Source of the DNA: Stieleria neptunia
GTDB lineage: Bacteria; Planctomycetota; Planctomycetia; Pirellulales; Pirellulaceae
Direction of reading: 5' to 3'
NCBI RefSeq assembly: GCF_007754155.1
Contig: NZ_CP037423.1
Location: forward strand, 3,472,001 to 3,536,000
Length of the DNA: 64,000 bases
Position 1 is the first letter of the stretch. Every line of letters starts with the position of its first letter. Position numbers and translations under genes: made by a program. Below the pieces are notes generated by a model. That model saw nothing but the letters and a program-made list of their open reading frames with translations, did not search any database and was not told the origin of the DNA. This document shows positions 1 to 8,384 of the stretch, in pieces.

Positions 1-2
1 TG

Positions 3-731
3 CGGCGACTGGGCAGCCGAGTCGGCTTGATGGACGCGGATGTCTACGGACCCAGCATTCCACATCTGCTGGGGCTCTCCGGCCGTCCCGGTTTTAGCGA
101 GTCCAAACGGATCGATCCGATCATGCTCGACGACAGCCCCGACCTGTCGCCAATGCCCGTGATGTCGATGGGATTCCTGGTCGACCCCAAGGAAGCCGTG
201 ATTTGGCGCGGCCCGATGCTGCACGGTTCGATCAACCAGTTTCTGGGCATGACCGAATGGGGTGAACTGGATTACCTGATCATCGACATGCCACCGGGAA
301 CCGGCGACGTCGCCTTGACGCTCTCGCAAGCCATCCCGCTGGCCGGCAGTGTGGTCGTCTGCACGCCCCAAGAGGTCGCGCTGCTCGATGCCGTCAAGGC
401 GATCGCGATGTTTCGAAAGGTCAACATTCCGATCCTGGGCATGGTCGAAAACATGAGCGGCTTCCTGTGCCCCGATTGCGGCAAGACCTATGACATCTTT
501 GGGGCCGGTGGGGCACGCGAGAAGGCCGAGCAGATGGACGTCGCCTTCCTGGGCGGCCTTCCGTTGGACATCAAACTGCGTGTCGCCGGTGACGAAGGAC
601 GGCTGGCTGCGGTTCTCAGCAGCGACGAAGCCGCTCGTGCCCCCCTGGAACGCGTCAGCCAAGCGATGGTTCGTACCCTGGCTGCTCGAAATGCCGCCGC
701 ACCGCCCAAGCCGTCGCTGCCGACACTCTGA
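3..731 (+). CDS. mrp: Mrp/ApbC-type P-loop ATPase, Fe-S cluster carrier (5' truncated)
   Basis: The frame is open from the first bases of the window, so the gene starts upstream and its Walker A loop is not visible. What remains matches the Mrp/ApbC/Nbp35 family: DADVYGPSIP near the left edge, the DMPPGTGD Walker-B-like segment, and the CPDC pair (positions about 468-479) that in this family binds a bridging [4Fe-4S] cluster between two subunits. These proteins load Fe-S clusters onto apo-targets in the cytoplasm. The stop is the TGA at 729-731, and a palindromic repeat follows it. The C-terminal tail is alanine/proline-rich and looks non-catalytic. Family assignment is firm; the specific clients cannot be read from sequence. 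Confidence 0.93.
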   Translation, partial: RRLGSRVGLMDADVYGPSIPHLLGLSGRPGFSESKRIDPIMLDDSPDLSPMPVMSMGFLVDPKEAVIWRGPMLHGSINQFLGMTEWGELDYLIIDMPPGTGDVALTLSQAIPLAGSVVVCTPQEVALLDAVKAIAMFRKVNIPILGMVENMSGFLCPDCGKTYDIFGAGGAREKAEQMDVAFLGGLPLDIKLRVAGDEGRLAAVLSSDEAARAPLERVSQAMVRTLAARNAAAPPKPSLPTL

Positions 732-753
732 CCGCGTGCTTGGTCAATCTTCG

Positions 754-823
754 AAGTGGGGTAAGCTTCCAGCTTGCCGTCTCGTTTCACTCGTAAAACG
801 CAAGCTAGAAGCTTACGCCACTT
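754..823. repeat. Inverted pair of the GCGTAAGCTTCCAGCTTGC repeat
   Basis: One copy reads forward at 754-779 and a second reads in reverse at 799-823, so the pair can fold into a hairpin around a 19-base loop. The same roughly 23-base unit recurs at 22364-22387 and four times at 55820-55960. It sits in the intergenic space after mrp. Confidence 0.75.
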
Positions 824-915
824 GCTTGCTGACCTAAACACCGGTAGGGAGAGACTTCCAGCCCGTCAACGGGCCCCCCCTGCCGCGTGTGAAGGCCTCT
901 CTCGCGTACCCACCA

Positions 916-950
916 CAAAAAAACCGCTCGGGGGTGACCCGAGCGGTTTG
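916..950 (-). terminator. Intrinsic terminator of the histone-like gene
   Basis: On the minus strand a perfect 12-base stem (AAACCGCTCGGG with its complement) and a 5-base loop are followed directly by a run of seven T. It lies about 45 bases after the stop of the histone-like gene at 994-1182, exactly where a rho-independent terminator is expected. Confidence 0.85.
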
Positions 951-993
951 GTGGATGGATGGGGCCGATTGAAAATCGGCGAAGAGCAGAAGC

Positions 994-1182
994 TTACTTG
1001 CGCTTCTTGGCAGCCTTCTTCTTGGTTGCCTTCTTCTTTTTGGTCGCCTTTTTCTTGGTTGCCTTCTTCTTGGCAGCCTTCTTCTTCACGGCCTTCTTCT
1101 TAGCAGCCTTCTTCTTGGTTGCTTTCTTCTTGGTTGCCTTTTTCTTGGCAGCCTTCTTCTTGGTTGCTTTCTTTTTAGCCAC
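994..1182 (-). CDS. Histone H1-like lysine/alanine-rich protein (62 aa)
   Basis: The product is almost entirely repeats of AKKKATKKKA, ending KKAAKKRK, with no acidic or hydrophobic patches. Such proteins resemble the C-terminal tail of histone H1 and the bacterial Hc1/AlgP tails, and bind DNA non-specifically in the nucleoid. I place the start at a GTG (1180-1182) because GGAGGA stands six bases upstream and the longer upstream frame has no H1-like residues. The gene is monocistronic and ends in a strong terminator. The repeated A/K pentads are encoded by near-identical DNA, so the length may vary between strains. A role in nucleoid compaction is inferred from composition only. Confidence 0.8.
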   Translation of the reverse strand: MAKKKATKKKAAKKKATKKKATKKKAAKKKAVKKKAAKKKATKKKATKKKKATKKKAAKKRK

Positions 1183-1876
1183 GTTTTTCCTCCGCGGAAT
1201 TGGAAACGATGGCGAGTCATTGTGACTTGCGTGGGAACGTTCCCCGACAAGCCACCGGCCACGGCTCACCATGCGTTAGTAAGTGACAGACAAACGTTGA
1301 AGCCAGTTATCCAACGGACCAATCAATGCTGTCTGACGTAAACCTGCGGTATTTGTACGCTCTGCATCAAATTCCGCAACATGTTTTCGGAAAAATTATG
1401 CTTGCAAGACACTCCGTTCCTGCTACCTCGTCGTTGTTCTTCGCGATCGCGCGACGTGTCGCAGCGATCCCGTTGAACGTTGCACGACAAGCGATGCGTC
1501 AACGCGCGGCTGTCCGTGTCGTTCAACGACATCGTCTTACGTGTGTTGACGCAAATATCGATACAGCAATGCGTTGTGCGCATTCGATCGAATCGACTGC
1601 GGACACGCAAACGAAGCGCTTCGTTGTCTTGATGTCACTGGAAGCACTTGACATTGGATGGCTTCCTGCATGCGCGACGACATCAAGTGCAGTGATTGGA
1701 AGCCACATCAAACGCATGCAAAACTTTTTGAGAAAAATTTTGTAAACAACCGCTTGATCGAACTGTCTTAGCGCGCTTTGTTGTCCATCTCGCGCTGCAT
1801 CGTTGGATCGACGCGCGCGATCTTTGTTGCAACGCACTCCGTTTCGTTGCACCGCGCTAGCGCCAACCAGACCGCG
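1183..1876. other. Gene-free stretch upstream of the histone-like gene
   Basis: About 690 bases with no convincing gene. It is visibly less GC-rich than its neighbours and is dense in short TTGA/TCAA and GCG-containing words (for example GCGTCAACGCG near 1497). Open frames on both strands give Arg/Cys-rich translations that resemble no family. It presumably holds the histone-gene promoter and leader; no precise promoter could be assigned. Confidence 0.5.
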
Positions 1877-2662
1877 CTAACGCCAACCGTTGTTCATCGG
1901 GTTCAACATCTGGTAACTGCTGACACCGAACATCAAGAAGAAGATGCCCATCATCGGTTGCCCATGATTGAACGCATAGAAGGCCAACAAGCCACTGCAG
2001 ATCACGCTGACCCATAGCGATTGCGCGACCGTACCACCATTGATCACAATCAGACTGCGCGCGATGCGCCCTCCATCGAGTGGCCAGACCGGAACAAGGT
2101 TCAGCAACGCCCACAAGACACTCGGCAAGATGTAAAACGTCACCAATGCCTCCATCCCTTGGCTATCGATGAAAGCTCCCTCGGTGACCCAAGGAAGATC
2201 GGCCAGGAACGATGGCATCCAGTGAAACGCAGACACTTTGAAACCTGCCGACTTGACGGCCAGGATCACCGCCAATGCGGACAACAACTGAAACGCCGGC
2301 CCGGCTGCCGAAATGATCAACTGTTCCTTCTCGCCGATCCGCGCGATCGATCGACCCGGCATGTAGGTGCTGGTCGGAATCGCCAAGCCGCCGAAGTGAT
2401 ACAGCACAATCGATGACTGAATGCCGTAATGGCGGAACGCCAACGCATGCCCCAGCTCGTGAATCAAGATCGAAAGCAGCAAACACAGCGCCCAGGCGAT
2501 CATCAGTGGCCCGACGCCTAGCTCCTCGCTGGAAAAAAAACGGCACAGCGAGTAGCCGAAAACGACGGCGCCCAACCAAAACGTCACCGCAATCCTGACC
2601 GGGAAACCGAGTAGGGTGAAACGGATGTCGTAAGCGGTCTCGGGGGGCTCGGATAACAGCAT
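1877..2662 (-). CDS. M50-family (site-2 protease-like) membrane metalloprotease
   Basis: The protein is about 261 residues and polytopic. It carries the zinc-binding HELGH motif in a membrane segment and the distal NLVPVWPLDGG motif, whose aspartate is the third zinc ligand in site-2 proteases. There is no PDZ or CBS domain, so this is the minimal membrane core. Such enzymes cut substrates within the membrane, often anti-sigma factors. I chose ATG 2662; a TTG 21 bases upstream is an in-frame alternative, and neither has a clear ribosome site. It is not obviously in an operon. The substrate is unknown. Confidence 0.85.
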   Translation of the reverse strand: MLLSEPPETAYDIRFTLLGFPVRIAVTFWLGAVVFGYSLCRFFSSEELGVGPLMIAWALCLLLSILIHELGHALAFRHYGIQSSIVLYHFGGLAIPTSTYMPGRSIARIGEKEQLIISAAGPAFQLLSALAVILAVKSAGFKVSAFHWMPSFLADLPWVTEGAFIDSQGMEALVTFYILPSVLWALLNLVPVWPLDGGRIARSLIVINGGTVAQSLWVSVICSGLLAFYAFNHGQPMMGIFFLMFGVSSYQMLNPMNNGWR

Positions 2663-3030
2663 GGGGTATGCCTGTGCGGACAATTTCGGGAGACAGGAAG
2701 CGTGGCCTGATTCGTCGGACGGACCAAAACCTTGCCCAGAATACCGCGTTGTGTCCCTTCTTCACAGTTCAGCAACGGGCGATCCAAGCCTTCGCACACC
2801 AAAACGCATCGTGAATCTCGGTGCTTGCAGCTATAATGGCAGCCGTGGCCGTATCGACCCCTCCCGCCTTCCACACGGGTCGTGACACCCGCGATCACCT
2901 TGATCGCCAAACCCAGCCGCGCCAAACCCAGCCGCGCCCGATCCCACCTCCAATGACTTGCCCAGTGATGAATCAAGCCTTCATGCCGTTGCACCAAAGG
3001 CGTCGACGTCGCATAGGCCATGCGCGCCGT
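2663..3030. other. Intergenic region between M50 protease and DUF1592 gene
   Basis: No gene is supported. It must hold divergent promoters for the protease (minus) and the DUF1592 gene (plus). It contains a perfect two-unit tandem repeat of 15 bases (CGCCAAACCCAGCCG) at 2905-2934. An open frame runs through it into the DUF1592 gene but encodes no signal peptide until 3031. Confidence 0.4.
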
Positions 3031-5562
3031 ATGACCATGACTACGAGGACCGCCGCGCGACGCAACGCGTTGCCGATGCTCACGATATTTGCAGTGCTGA
3101 TCATGGCACTGTTGCTGCCACCGTCGGCCGCAGCCGCGGAAGCAACCGACACCCAAGGCACGCGACAAACCGATCAGCGCAAGAACAACGTGATGACGTT
3201 CTTGCGACAAAACTGTCTGGACTGCCACGACGGCAGTGAAGGCGAGGGCGGATTTGATTTGAACCGACTGAAGTGGGCCGATCTGGCACACTCGACCGAA
3301 CCCCAGAGCACCGAACCCCAGAGCACCGAACCCCAGAGCACCGAACCCCAGAGCACCGAACCCCAGAACCTTGCCACTTGGGTTCGCGTTTTTGATCGCG
3401 TCGCCGACGGTGAAATGCCGCCGGAGGAATACGGCGACGTCGAAGCAGAGCCCAAAGCACGGTTTCTCCACACGGCCGCTGAATCGATCGACGAAACGAT
3501 CACCTCGCGTCATCAATCACTCGGACGTGTGCTCGCCAGACGACTGACCAATCGGCAACTGGAACGAACGCTCGGTGACCTGTTCGCGATCGCGACCCCG
3601 CTTTCGCAATTGATGCCCGACGAACAGCGCACCGATGGGTTTCGCAACATCGCCGATGCCCAGTCGATGTCCCACTATCATCTCGAAGACCACCTGCGTG
3701 TCGTCGATGCGGCCCTGGATCAAGCCTTTGATCGGCTTCGCCCCAACCGGTCCGACGTCGTCATCGATCTGCCGGCGTCACGGATCGCAAACAAACGCAA
3801 GGGGCAACGCAATCGCGATCCCGAGTTGCGCGATGGCGCGGCGGTGATCTGGTCCTGTGGAATCTCGTTTTACGGACGGATCTCCCGGACCGAATTGGAC
3901 CACTCCGGTTGGTATCGCATCACACTCGATGCGTCTTCGCTGAAGATGCCCGAGGATCGCGGTCTGTGGTGTTCCATTCGAAGTGGCAAATGTGTTTCCA
4001 ACGCACCGTTGATGCATTGGGTCGGCGCGTTCGAAGCGACCGAGACTCCGCAAACGTTTACCTTCACCACATGGATCGAAGCCGATCACATGCTTGAAAT
4101 TCGTCCCGCCGACAGCACGCTGAAGAAAGCACGCTTCAACGGCGGTCAAGTCGGGTTCGGCGAAGGGGAATCGCAAAACGTCCCCGGTGTCGCGATGCAC
4201 TCGCTGAAGATCGAGCGGATTTATCCCGGCGGAGACCAAGCCGCCGTCCAGCAGGCTTTGTTCGGCGACCTGGACGTTCGATACGATCGGAAATCGAAAC
4301 GTTTTCAATTGCAAAGTGATTCACCGGCGGAAGACCTGAAGAAACGGTTGCATGACTTTGCCACCGCAGCCTTCCGCGGCCCGGTCACGAAGGAGATGCT
4401 GGAACCCTACGCCAGCCTGATCGATCACGGCATCGACGGCAATAACGATCCGATCGAAGTGCTTCGTCAAACCTATCGGGCCGTGCTGTGTTCGCCTCGA
4501 TTCATCTATTTCACCGAAACACCCGGACGTCTGAGCGACCACGCCGTCGCCAATCGACTCAGTTACATGCTGACCGGCAGGGGGCCCGACCCCAAACTGC
4601 GTGCGGCCGCCGACGCGGGGCGCTTGTCCGATCCGGCGGAGATCATCGCCCAGACGCGTCGCTTGCTTCAAGGCAAAACACTTCAGCAGTTCGTCAGCGA
4701 TTTCTCCGACCAATGGCTGGACCTTGCCGATATCGATTTCACCGAACCGGATCGAAGGATGCACAAGGACTTTGACTTGGTGGTCCAAAATGCGATGCTC
4801 GGTGAGACGCGTCGCTATTTGGAAACGTTGATTGTCGAAAACCAACCGGCGCGGATGCTGGTCGATTCTGATTTCACGTGGCTGAACAATCGTCTGGCGC
4901 GGTACTATGACATCGATGCCGACATCGCCCCTTCGCAATGGAAACGCGTCTCGATCGCGGACCATCCGTTTCGCGGCGGGCTGATGACGCACGGATCGAT
5001 CCTGAAGGTGACGGCCAACGGATCCAACACCTCGCCGGTCGTCCGCGGCGTTTGGATCTGTGATCGATTGCTCGGCATTCCCATCCCTGATCCGCCGGCC
5101 AACGTGCCTGCGATCGAACCCGACGTGCGTGGTGCCACGACGGTTCGCCAGATCCTTGAAAAACACCGTTCGCAAACCGAGTGCGCATCATGCCATGCCA
5201 AAATCGATCCCCCCGGATTCGCGTTGGAGCACTTTGATGCCGCCGGTAAGTGGCGTGATCATTACCTGACGCGTCGCGGCGGGGCGTACAAACAAGGCCC
5301 CGAAGTCGACTCGGCGTATCGGCTTGCCGACGGTCGAGAATTTGATTCCTTCGTCGCCTTCCGAGAACTCGCCGCCGGTGATGACCATCTCGTCGCCCGC
5401 AACTTTGCCGCCCAACTGCTTGTCTATGCGACCGGGCATGAAATCACGTTCGCCGACCGCAAGACCCTGGACCAAATCGTCTCTCAAACCAAGTCCGATG
5501 GCTATCGATTGCGTTCGCTGATCGAAGCCGTCGTGACCAGCCAAACTTTCCTCACCAAGTGA
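3031..5562 (+). CDS. Secreted DUF1592-family protein with planctomycete cytochrome-type haem motif
   Basis: About 843 residues. I start at ATG 3031 because it opens a standard signal peptide (Arg-rich n-region, hydrophobic stretch at residues 16-30, Ala-rich cleavage zone). Residues 62-66 form CLDCH, a haem-c site, with the downstream DGEMPP motif of planctomycete cytochrome domains. The middle and C-terminal parts carry the DUF1587/1592/1588/1585 series, including DSDFTWLNNRLARYY and a second CxxCH (CASCH) followed by IDPPGFALEHFD near residue 715. The family is expanded in Planctomycetes; its biochemical function is unproven, though electron transfer coupled to polymer degradation has been suggested. 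A five-unit TEPQS repeat interrupts residues about 89-113. It is followed four bases later by the DUF1552 gene, its usual partner. Confidence 0.9.
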   Translation: MTMTTRTAARRNALPMLTIFAVLIMALLLPPSAAAAEATDTQGTRQTDQRKNNVMTFLRQNCLDCHDGSEGEGGFDLNRLKWADLAHSTEPQSTEPQSTEPQSTEPQSTEPQNLATWVRVFDRVADGEMPPEEYGDVEAEPKARFLHTAAESIDETITSRHQSLGRVLARRLTNRQLERTLGDLFAIATPLSQLMPDEQRTDGFRNIADAQSMSHYHLEDHLRVVDAALDQAFDRLRPNRSDVVIDLPASRIANKRKGQRNRDPELRDGAAVIWSCGISFYGRISRTELDHSGWYRITLDASSLKMPEDRGLWCSIRSGKCVSNAPLMHWVGAFEATETPQTFTFTTWIEADHMLEIRPADSTLKKARFNGGQVGFGEGESQNVPGVAMHSLKIERIYPGGDQAAVQQALFGDLDVRYDRKSKRFQLQSDSPAEDLKKRLHDFATAAFRGPVTKEMLEPYASLIDHGIDGNNDPIEVLRQTYRAVLCSPRFIYFTETPGRLSDHAVANRLSYMLTGRGPDPKLRAAADAGRLSDPAEIIAQTRRLLQGKTLQQFVSDFSDQWLDLADIDFTEPDRRMHKDFDLVVQNAMLGETRRYLETLIVENQPARMLVDSDFTWLNNRLARYYDIDADIAPSQWKRVSIADHPFRGGLMTHGSILKVTANGSNTSPVVRGVWICDRLLGIPIPDPPANVPAIEPDVRGATTVRQILEKHRSQTECASCHAKIDPPGFALEHFDAAGKWRDHYLTRRGGAYKQGPEVDSAYRLADGREFDSFVAFRELAAGDDHLVARNFAAQLLVYATGHEITFADRKTLDQIVSQTKSDGYRLRSLIEAVVTSQTFLTK
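3295..3369 (+). repeat. In-frame 15-base minisatellite (five units)
   Basis: ACCGAACCCCAGAGC is repeated four times exactly, plus a fifth unit differing at one base. It encodes TEPQS five times within the DUF1592 gene, between the haem motif and the next conserved block, so unit loss or gain would keep the frame. Confidence 0.95.
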
Positions 5563-5566
5563 AACG

Positions 5567-6889
5567 ATGACGAACAAACACGATCACGCCCCGCGTACCG
5601 CCCCCACCCGTTTCCACTCTGCAAAAACTCGCCTGGCGCGTCGCACCGTGCTGCGCGGCAGCGGCGTCGCGATGTCACTGCCGTGGCTCTCGGCGATGGA
5701 AGCCTCTGCCGGAACATCATCCGTTCCCCCGGCCCAACGCTTCGTCTCGGTCACGATCGGATTGGGGTTATTGGGCGAAAACCTGTTCCCCGAACAAGCC
5801 GGTCGCGGGTATGCGCCGTCCCGCTATCTGAACTCCATGGCCGACATCCGTGATCAATTCACAGTCGTCTCCGGCAGCAGCCACCCGGGCGTTTCCAACG
5901 GGCACCGCGCCGAAGCGAGCATCCTGACCGCCACGCCGATCGGAAACAGCGGCAGCGCCAAGAATACCATCTCGGTCGACCAATACCTGGCCAAACATCG
6001 CGGCGGCGCCACGCGCTATCCATCGTTGGTCCTCAGCACCAGCGGAACGCAAAGCCCTTCGTACACCGACACCGGGGCCATGATTCCTTCGGAAAGCTCT
6101 CCGGCTCGACTGTTTGCGACGTTGTTTATCGACCAGTCGCAACAAGAACGCTTGCGGCAAGCCGATCGAATTCGCAGCGGACGCAGCATCATGGATGTGG
6201 TCAACGAAGACGCCAAACGATTGCAACGCGATCTGGGGGCCGGCGACCGTAACCGGTTGGATTCGTATTTCTCCAGCGTCCGTGAGTTGGAACAGCGGAT
6301 GGCCGCCAACGAACGTTGGGCGAAACTGCCCAAGCCGGTCGTCGACGCCAAACCGCCGACCCCACCGGACGCCAACGACCTGGTCGGTTGCCAGGCGATG
6401 ATGCTGAGCTTGATGAAACTGGCCCTGCAAACCGACTCGACACGATTCATCACGTTGAATCTGCCCGGTGGCAACAGCAAGTTGCCGATCGAAGGCGTCG
6501 ATGAAGGCTATCACACGCTCAGCCATCACGGTCGCGACGCCGACAAGCTCGCCCAATTGGCGTTGATCGAAGAACAGATCGTTGGTGCCTATGGCGACTT
6601 CCTCCGCAGCTTGGCCGGCTTCGAAGAAACCGATGGCAACTTGTTGGACCAGACCTCCGTCCTGATGACCAGCAATCTCGGCAACGCATCGAGCCACGAC
6701 AACCGCAACTTACCGGTTCTGGTTGGGGGTGGCGGCTTCCGCCACGGGCAACATCTCGCCTTTGATCGCAACAGCAACTATCCTTTAGCGAACCTGTTCG
6801 TTTCGGTGTTGCAGCAATCCGGCCTGCCAACCGATGCGTTTTCGAGCGGGAAAACGACGATGAAGGGGCTTGAACCGACACGGACGTAG
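5567..6889 (+). CDS. DUF1552-family secreted protein
   Basis: A 440-residue protein. The N-terminus has ARRTVLRGSG followed by a hydrophobic stretch and ASAG, which looks like a twin-arginine export signal. The body (RFVSVTIGLGL, GVSNGHRAEASILT, GYHTLSHHG, LTSNLGNASSHDNRNLPVLVGG-type segments) matches DUF1552, a planctomycete/acidobacterial family. Its gene almost always follows a DUF1592 gene, as here with a four-base gap, so the two are co-transcribed and probably act together outside the cytoplasm. DUF1552 is distantly like the sulfatase/DUF1501 fold, but no catalytic set can be assigned. Function is unknown. Confidence 0.9.
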   Translation: MTNKHDHAPRTAPTRFHSAKTRLARRTVLRGSGVAMSLPWLSAMEASAGTSSVPPAQRFVSVTIGLGLLGENLFPEQAGRGYAPSRYLNSMADIRDQFTVVSGSSHPGVSNGHRAEASILTATPIGNSGSAKNTISVDQYLAKHRGGATRYPSLVLSTSGTQSPSYTDTGAMIPSESSPARLFATLFIDQSQQERLRQADRIRSGRSIMDVVNEDAKRLQRDLGAGDRNRLDSYFSSVRELEQRMAANERWAKLPKPVVDAKPPTPPDANDLVGCQAMMLSLMKLALQTDSTRFITLNLPGGNSKLPIEGVDEGYHTLSHHGRDADKLAQLALIEEQIVGAYGDFLRSLAGFEETDGNLLDQTSVLMTSNLGNASSHDNRNLPVLVGGGGFRHGQHLAFDRNSNYPLANLFVSVLQQSGLPTDAFSSGKTTMKGLEPTRT

Positions 6890-7000
6890 CGGCAGGCTAC
6901 GGCTCGGTCCTCAAGTAGCGGAACTCGCCAAGAGTTTCGTCCGGCACCGCGAATCGCCCAACGTCATGACGACATCGCAGACTCTAGCCGATCCGAAGTG

Positions 7001-8020
7001 ATGGCCAACGTTCTCGTCACCGGCGCGACCGGTTTCATCGGCACCCAGTTGGTCCGCCATCTTTCATCGCGCGGTGATCGCGTCGTGTGCCTGGTTCGAT
7101 CCAGCTCGGATCGACGCGGCCTGCAAGCCTCCGCCCCACAGTTCGTCGTCGGCGATCTGTCGGACCGGCGATCGCTGGACAATGCCGTCCATGATTGCGA
7201 CATCGTCTTTAATCTGGCCGGAACGACCAAAGCGCTGCGGCAACGGGAGTTCGAACAAGCCAACGTGCTCGGACCAAGGCTGTTGGCCGAGGCCTGTGCC
7301 GATCGCGACACCCCGCCCACGCTGGTCCACGTGTCCTCCTTGGCCGCCGCCGGACCGTGCAGCGGATCCACCCTGCGAACCGAAACCGACGATCCCACGC
7401 CGGTTTCCGACTACGGGAGAAGCAAACTGCGCGGTGAAGCAGCGCTGCTGGAATTTGCCGCTTCCGTTCCGATCTCGATCCTCCGCCCGCCGATCGTCCT
7501 CGGCCCCGGCGATCGCGACGGATTCGAGATGTTTAACGGGATCGCGAAATGGAACTTGCACTTGGTCCCCGGCTTTGCCGACCATCTCTTCTCCGTGATC
7601 CATGTCGACGACCTCTCCCACGCACTACAACACGTTGCATCGAGCGGCAAGCGTGTTTGCCACAACGCGACCGATCGCCGAGGCATCTATTTCGCCGCCG
7701 CCGACGAAACACCGACGTACGCCGAACTCGGACAGATGATCGGCCGATCATTGGGTAAACAACACGTGCGGATCGTCCGCAGCCCCTCGCCACTGATCTG
7801 GACCATCGCAACGATCAACAGCGGTATTTCCCGACTTCGCGGCCGGCCACATATCCTCAGCATCGACAAAGCCAGAGAAGCCACCGCGGGCTCCTGGGTC
7901 TGCGACGCCTCGCGGCTTCGCCGCGAAACCGGATTTCAACCCGCCAAGACGCTTCAAGAAAGAATCGACGAGACCACAAATTGGTACATCAACAACGGTT
8001 GGATTAAAGGGAGTCGGTGA
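7001..8020 (+). CDS. NAD-dependent epimerase/dehydratase (extended SDR)
   Basis: About 339 residues. The N-terminus TGATGFIG is the GxxGxxG nucleotide-binding loop of extended short-chain dehydrogenases, and SDYGRSK supplies the catalytic YxxxK pair. LRPPIVLGPGDRD is the typical substrate-loop region. The ATG at 7001 follows an in-frame GTG by one codon; I prefer the ATG. The enzyme probably acts on a nucleotide sugar, sterol-like or lipid-linked substrate, but the substrate cannot be deduced. It stands alone, about 110 bases after the DUF1552 gene, and is followed by a long inverted repeat. Confidence 0.88.
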   Translation: MANVLVTGATGFIGTQLVRHLSSRGDRVVCLVRSSSDRRGLQASAPQFVVGDLSDRRSLDNAVHDCDIVFNLAGTTKALRQREFEQANVLGPRLLAEACADRDTPPTLVHVSSLAAAGPCSGSTLRTETDDPTPVSDYGRSKLRGEAALLEFAASVPISILRPPIVLGPGDRDGFEMFNGIAKWNLHLVPGFADHLFSVIHVDDLSHALQHVASSGKRVCHNATDRRGIYFAAADETPTYAELGQMIGRSLGKQHVRIVRSPSPLIWTIATINSGISRLRGRPHILSIDKAREATAGSWVCDASRLRRETGFQPAKTLQERIDETTNWYINNGWIKGSR

Positions 8021-8038
8021 TCGACACCAGAGATCGGA

Positions 8039-8109
8039 CCACGGATGGCAAGGCGTACCCACAGATGTCAAACCGTATGGGATCCGTGGGTACGCTTTGC
8101 CATCCGTGG
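8039..8109. repeat. Long inverted repeat with 28-base arms
   Basis: The arms 8039-8066 and 8082-8109 are complementary at 26 of 28 positions around a 15-base loop. It lies 19 bases after the epimerase stop. There is no T-run, so it is more like a dispersed palindrome than a classical terminator. Confidence 0.8.
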
Positions 8110-8274
8110 GTGTGATCCAACCCGATGCCGACGACTGCCTTTTCGCGGACGCTCTCGTGAGTTCAACCGTTTGCAGCCACCCGGGCACGCCCCCCCCATC
8201 ATTCTGCCCCGAATCATTCTGCCATCGGACCACTGGTACCCATCAACTTGACCGGACCTGGTCGACCGGTGGAG

Positions 8275-8347
8275 AGATAGGAAAATTCATGAAATCGAAG
8301 GGAAGTTGCATTTCAGAATTTTCTTACCTCCAAAATCTTCTTACCCC
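8275..8347. repeat. Cluster of GGTAGGAAAATT-like repeats (left of copA)
   Basis: One forward unit (8275-8287) and two reverse-oriented units (8316-8331, 8332-8347) of a motif whose core is TAGGAAAATT or TAAGAAGATTTT. A second cluster with the same core lies at 11022-11117, so the two clusters bracket the copper ATPase gene. The space around it (8110-8384) has no gene. Confidence 0.55.
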
Positions 8348-8384
8348 CTTTCCGCCGCCCCCTCCCTTCAGTATTCGACAGAGC

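Noticed and set aside
1326..1745. Plus-strand 139-residue open frame upstream of the M50 gene
   Set aside because: Its translation is rich in Arg, Ala, Cys and Met with no family motifs, it overlaps other frames of equal quality, and no ribosome site supports it.
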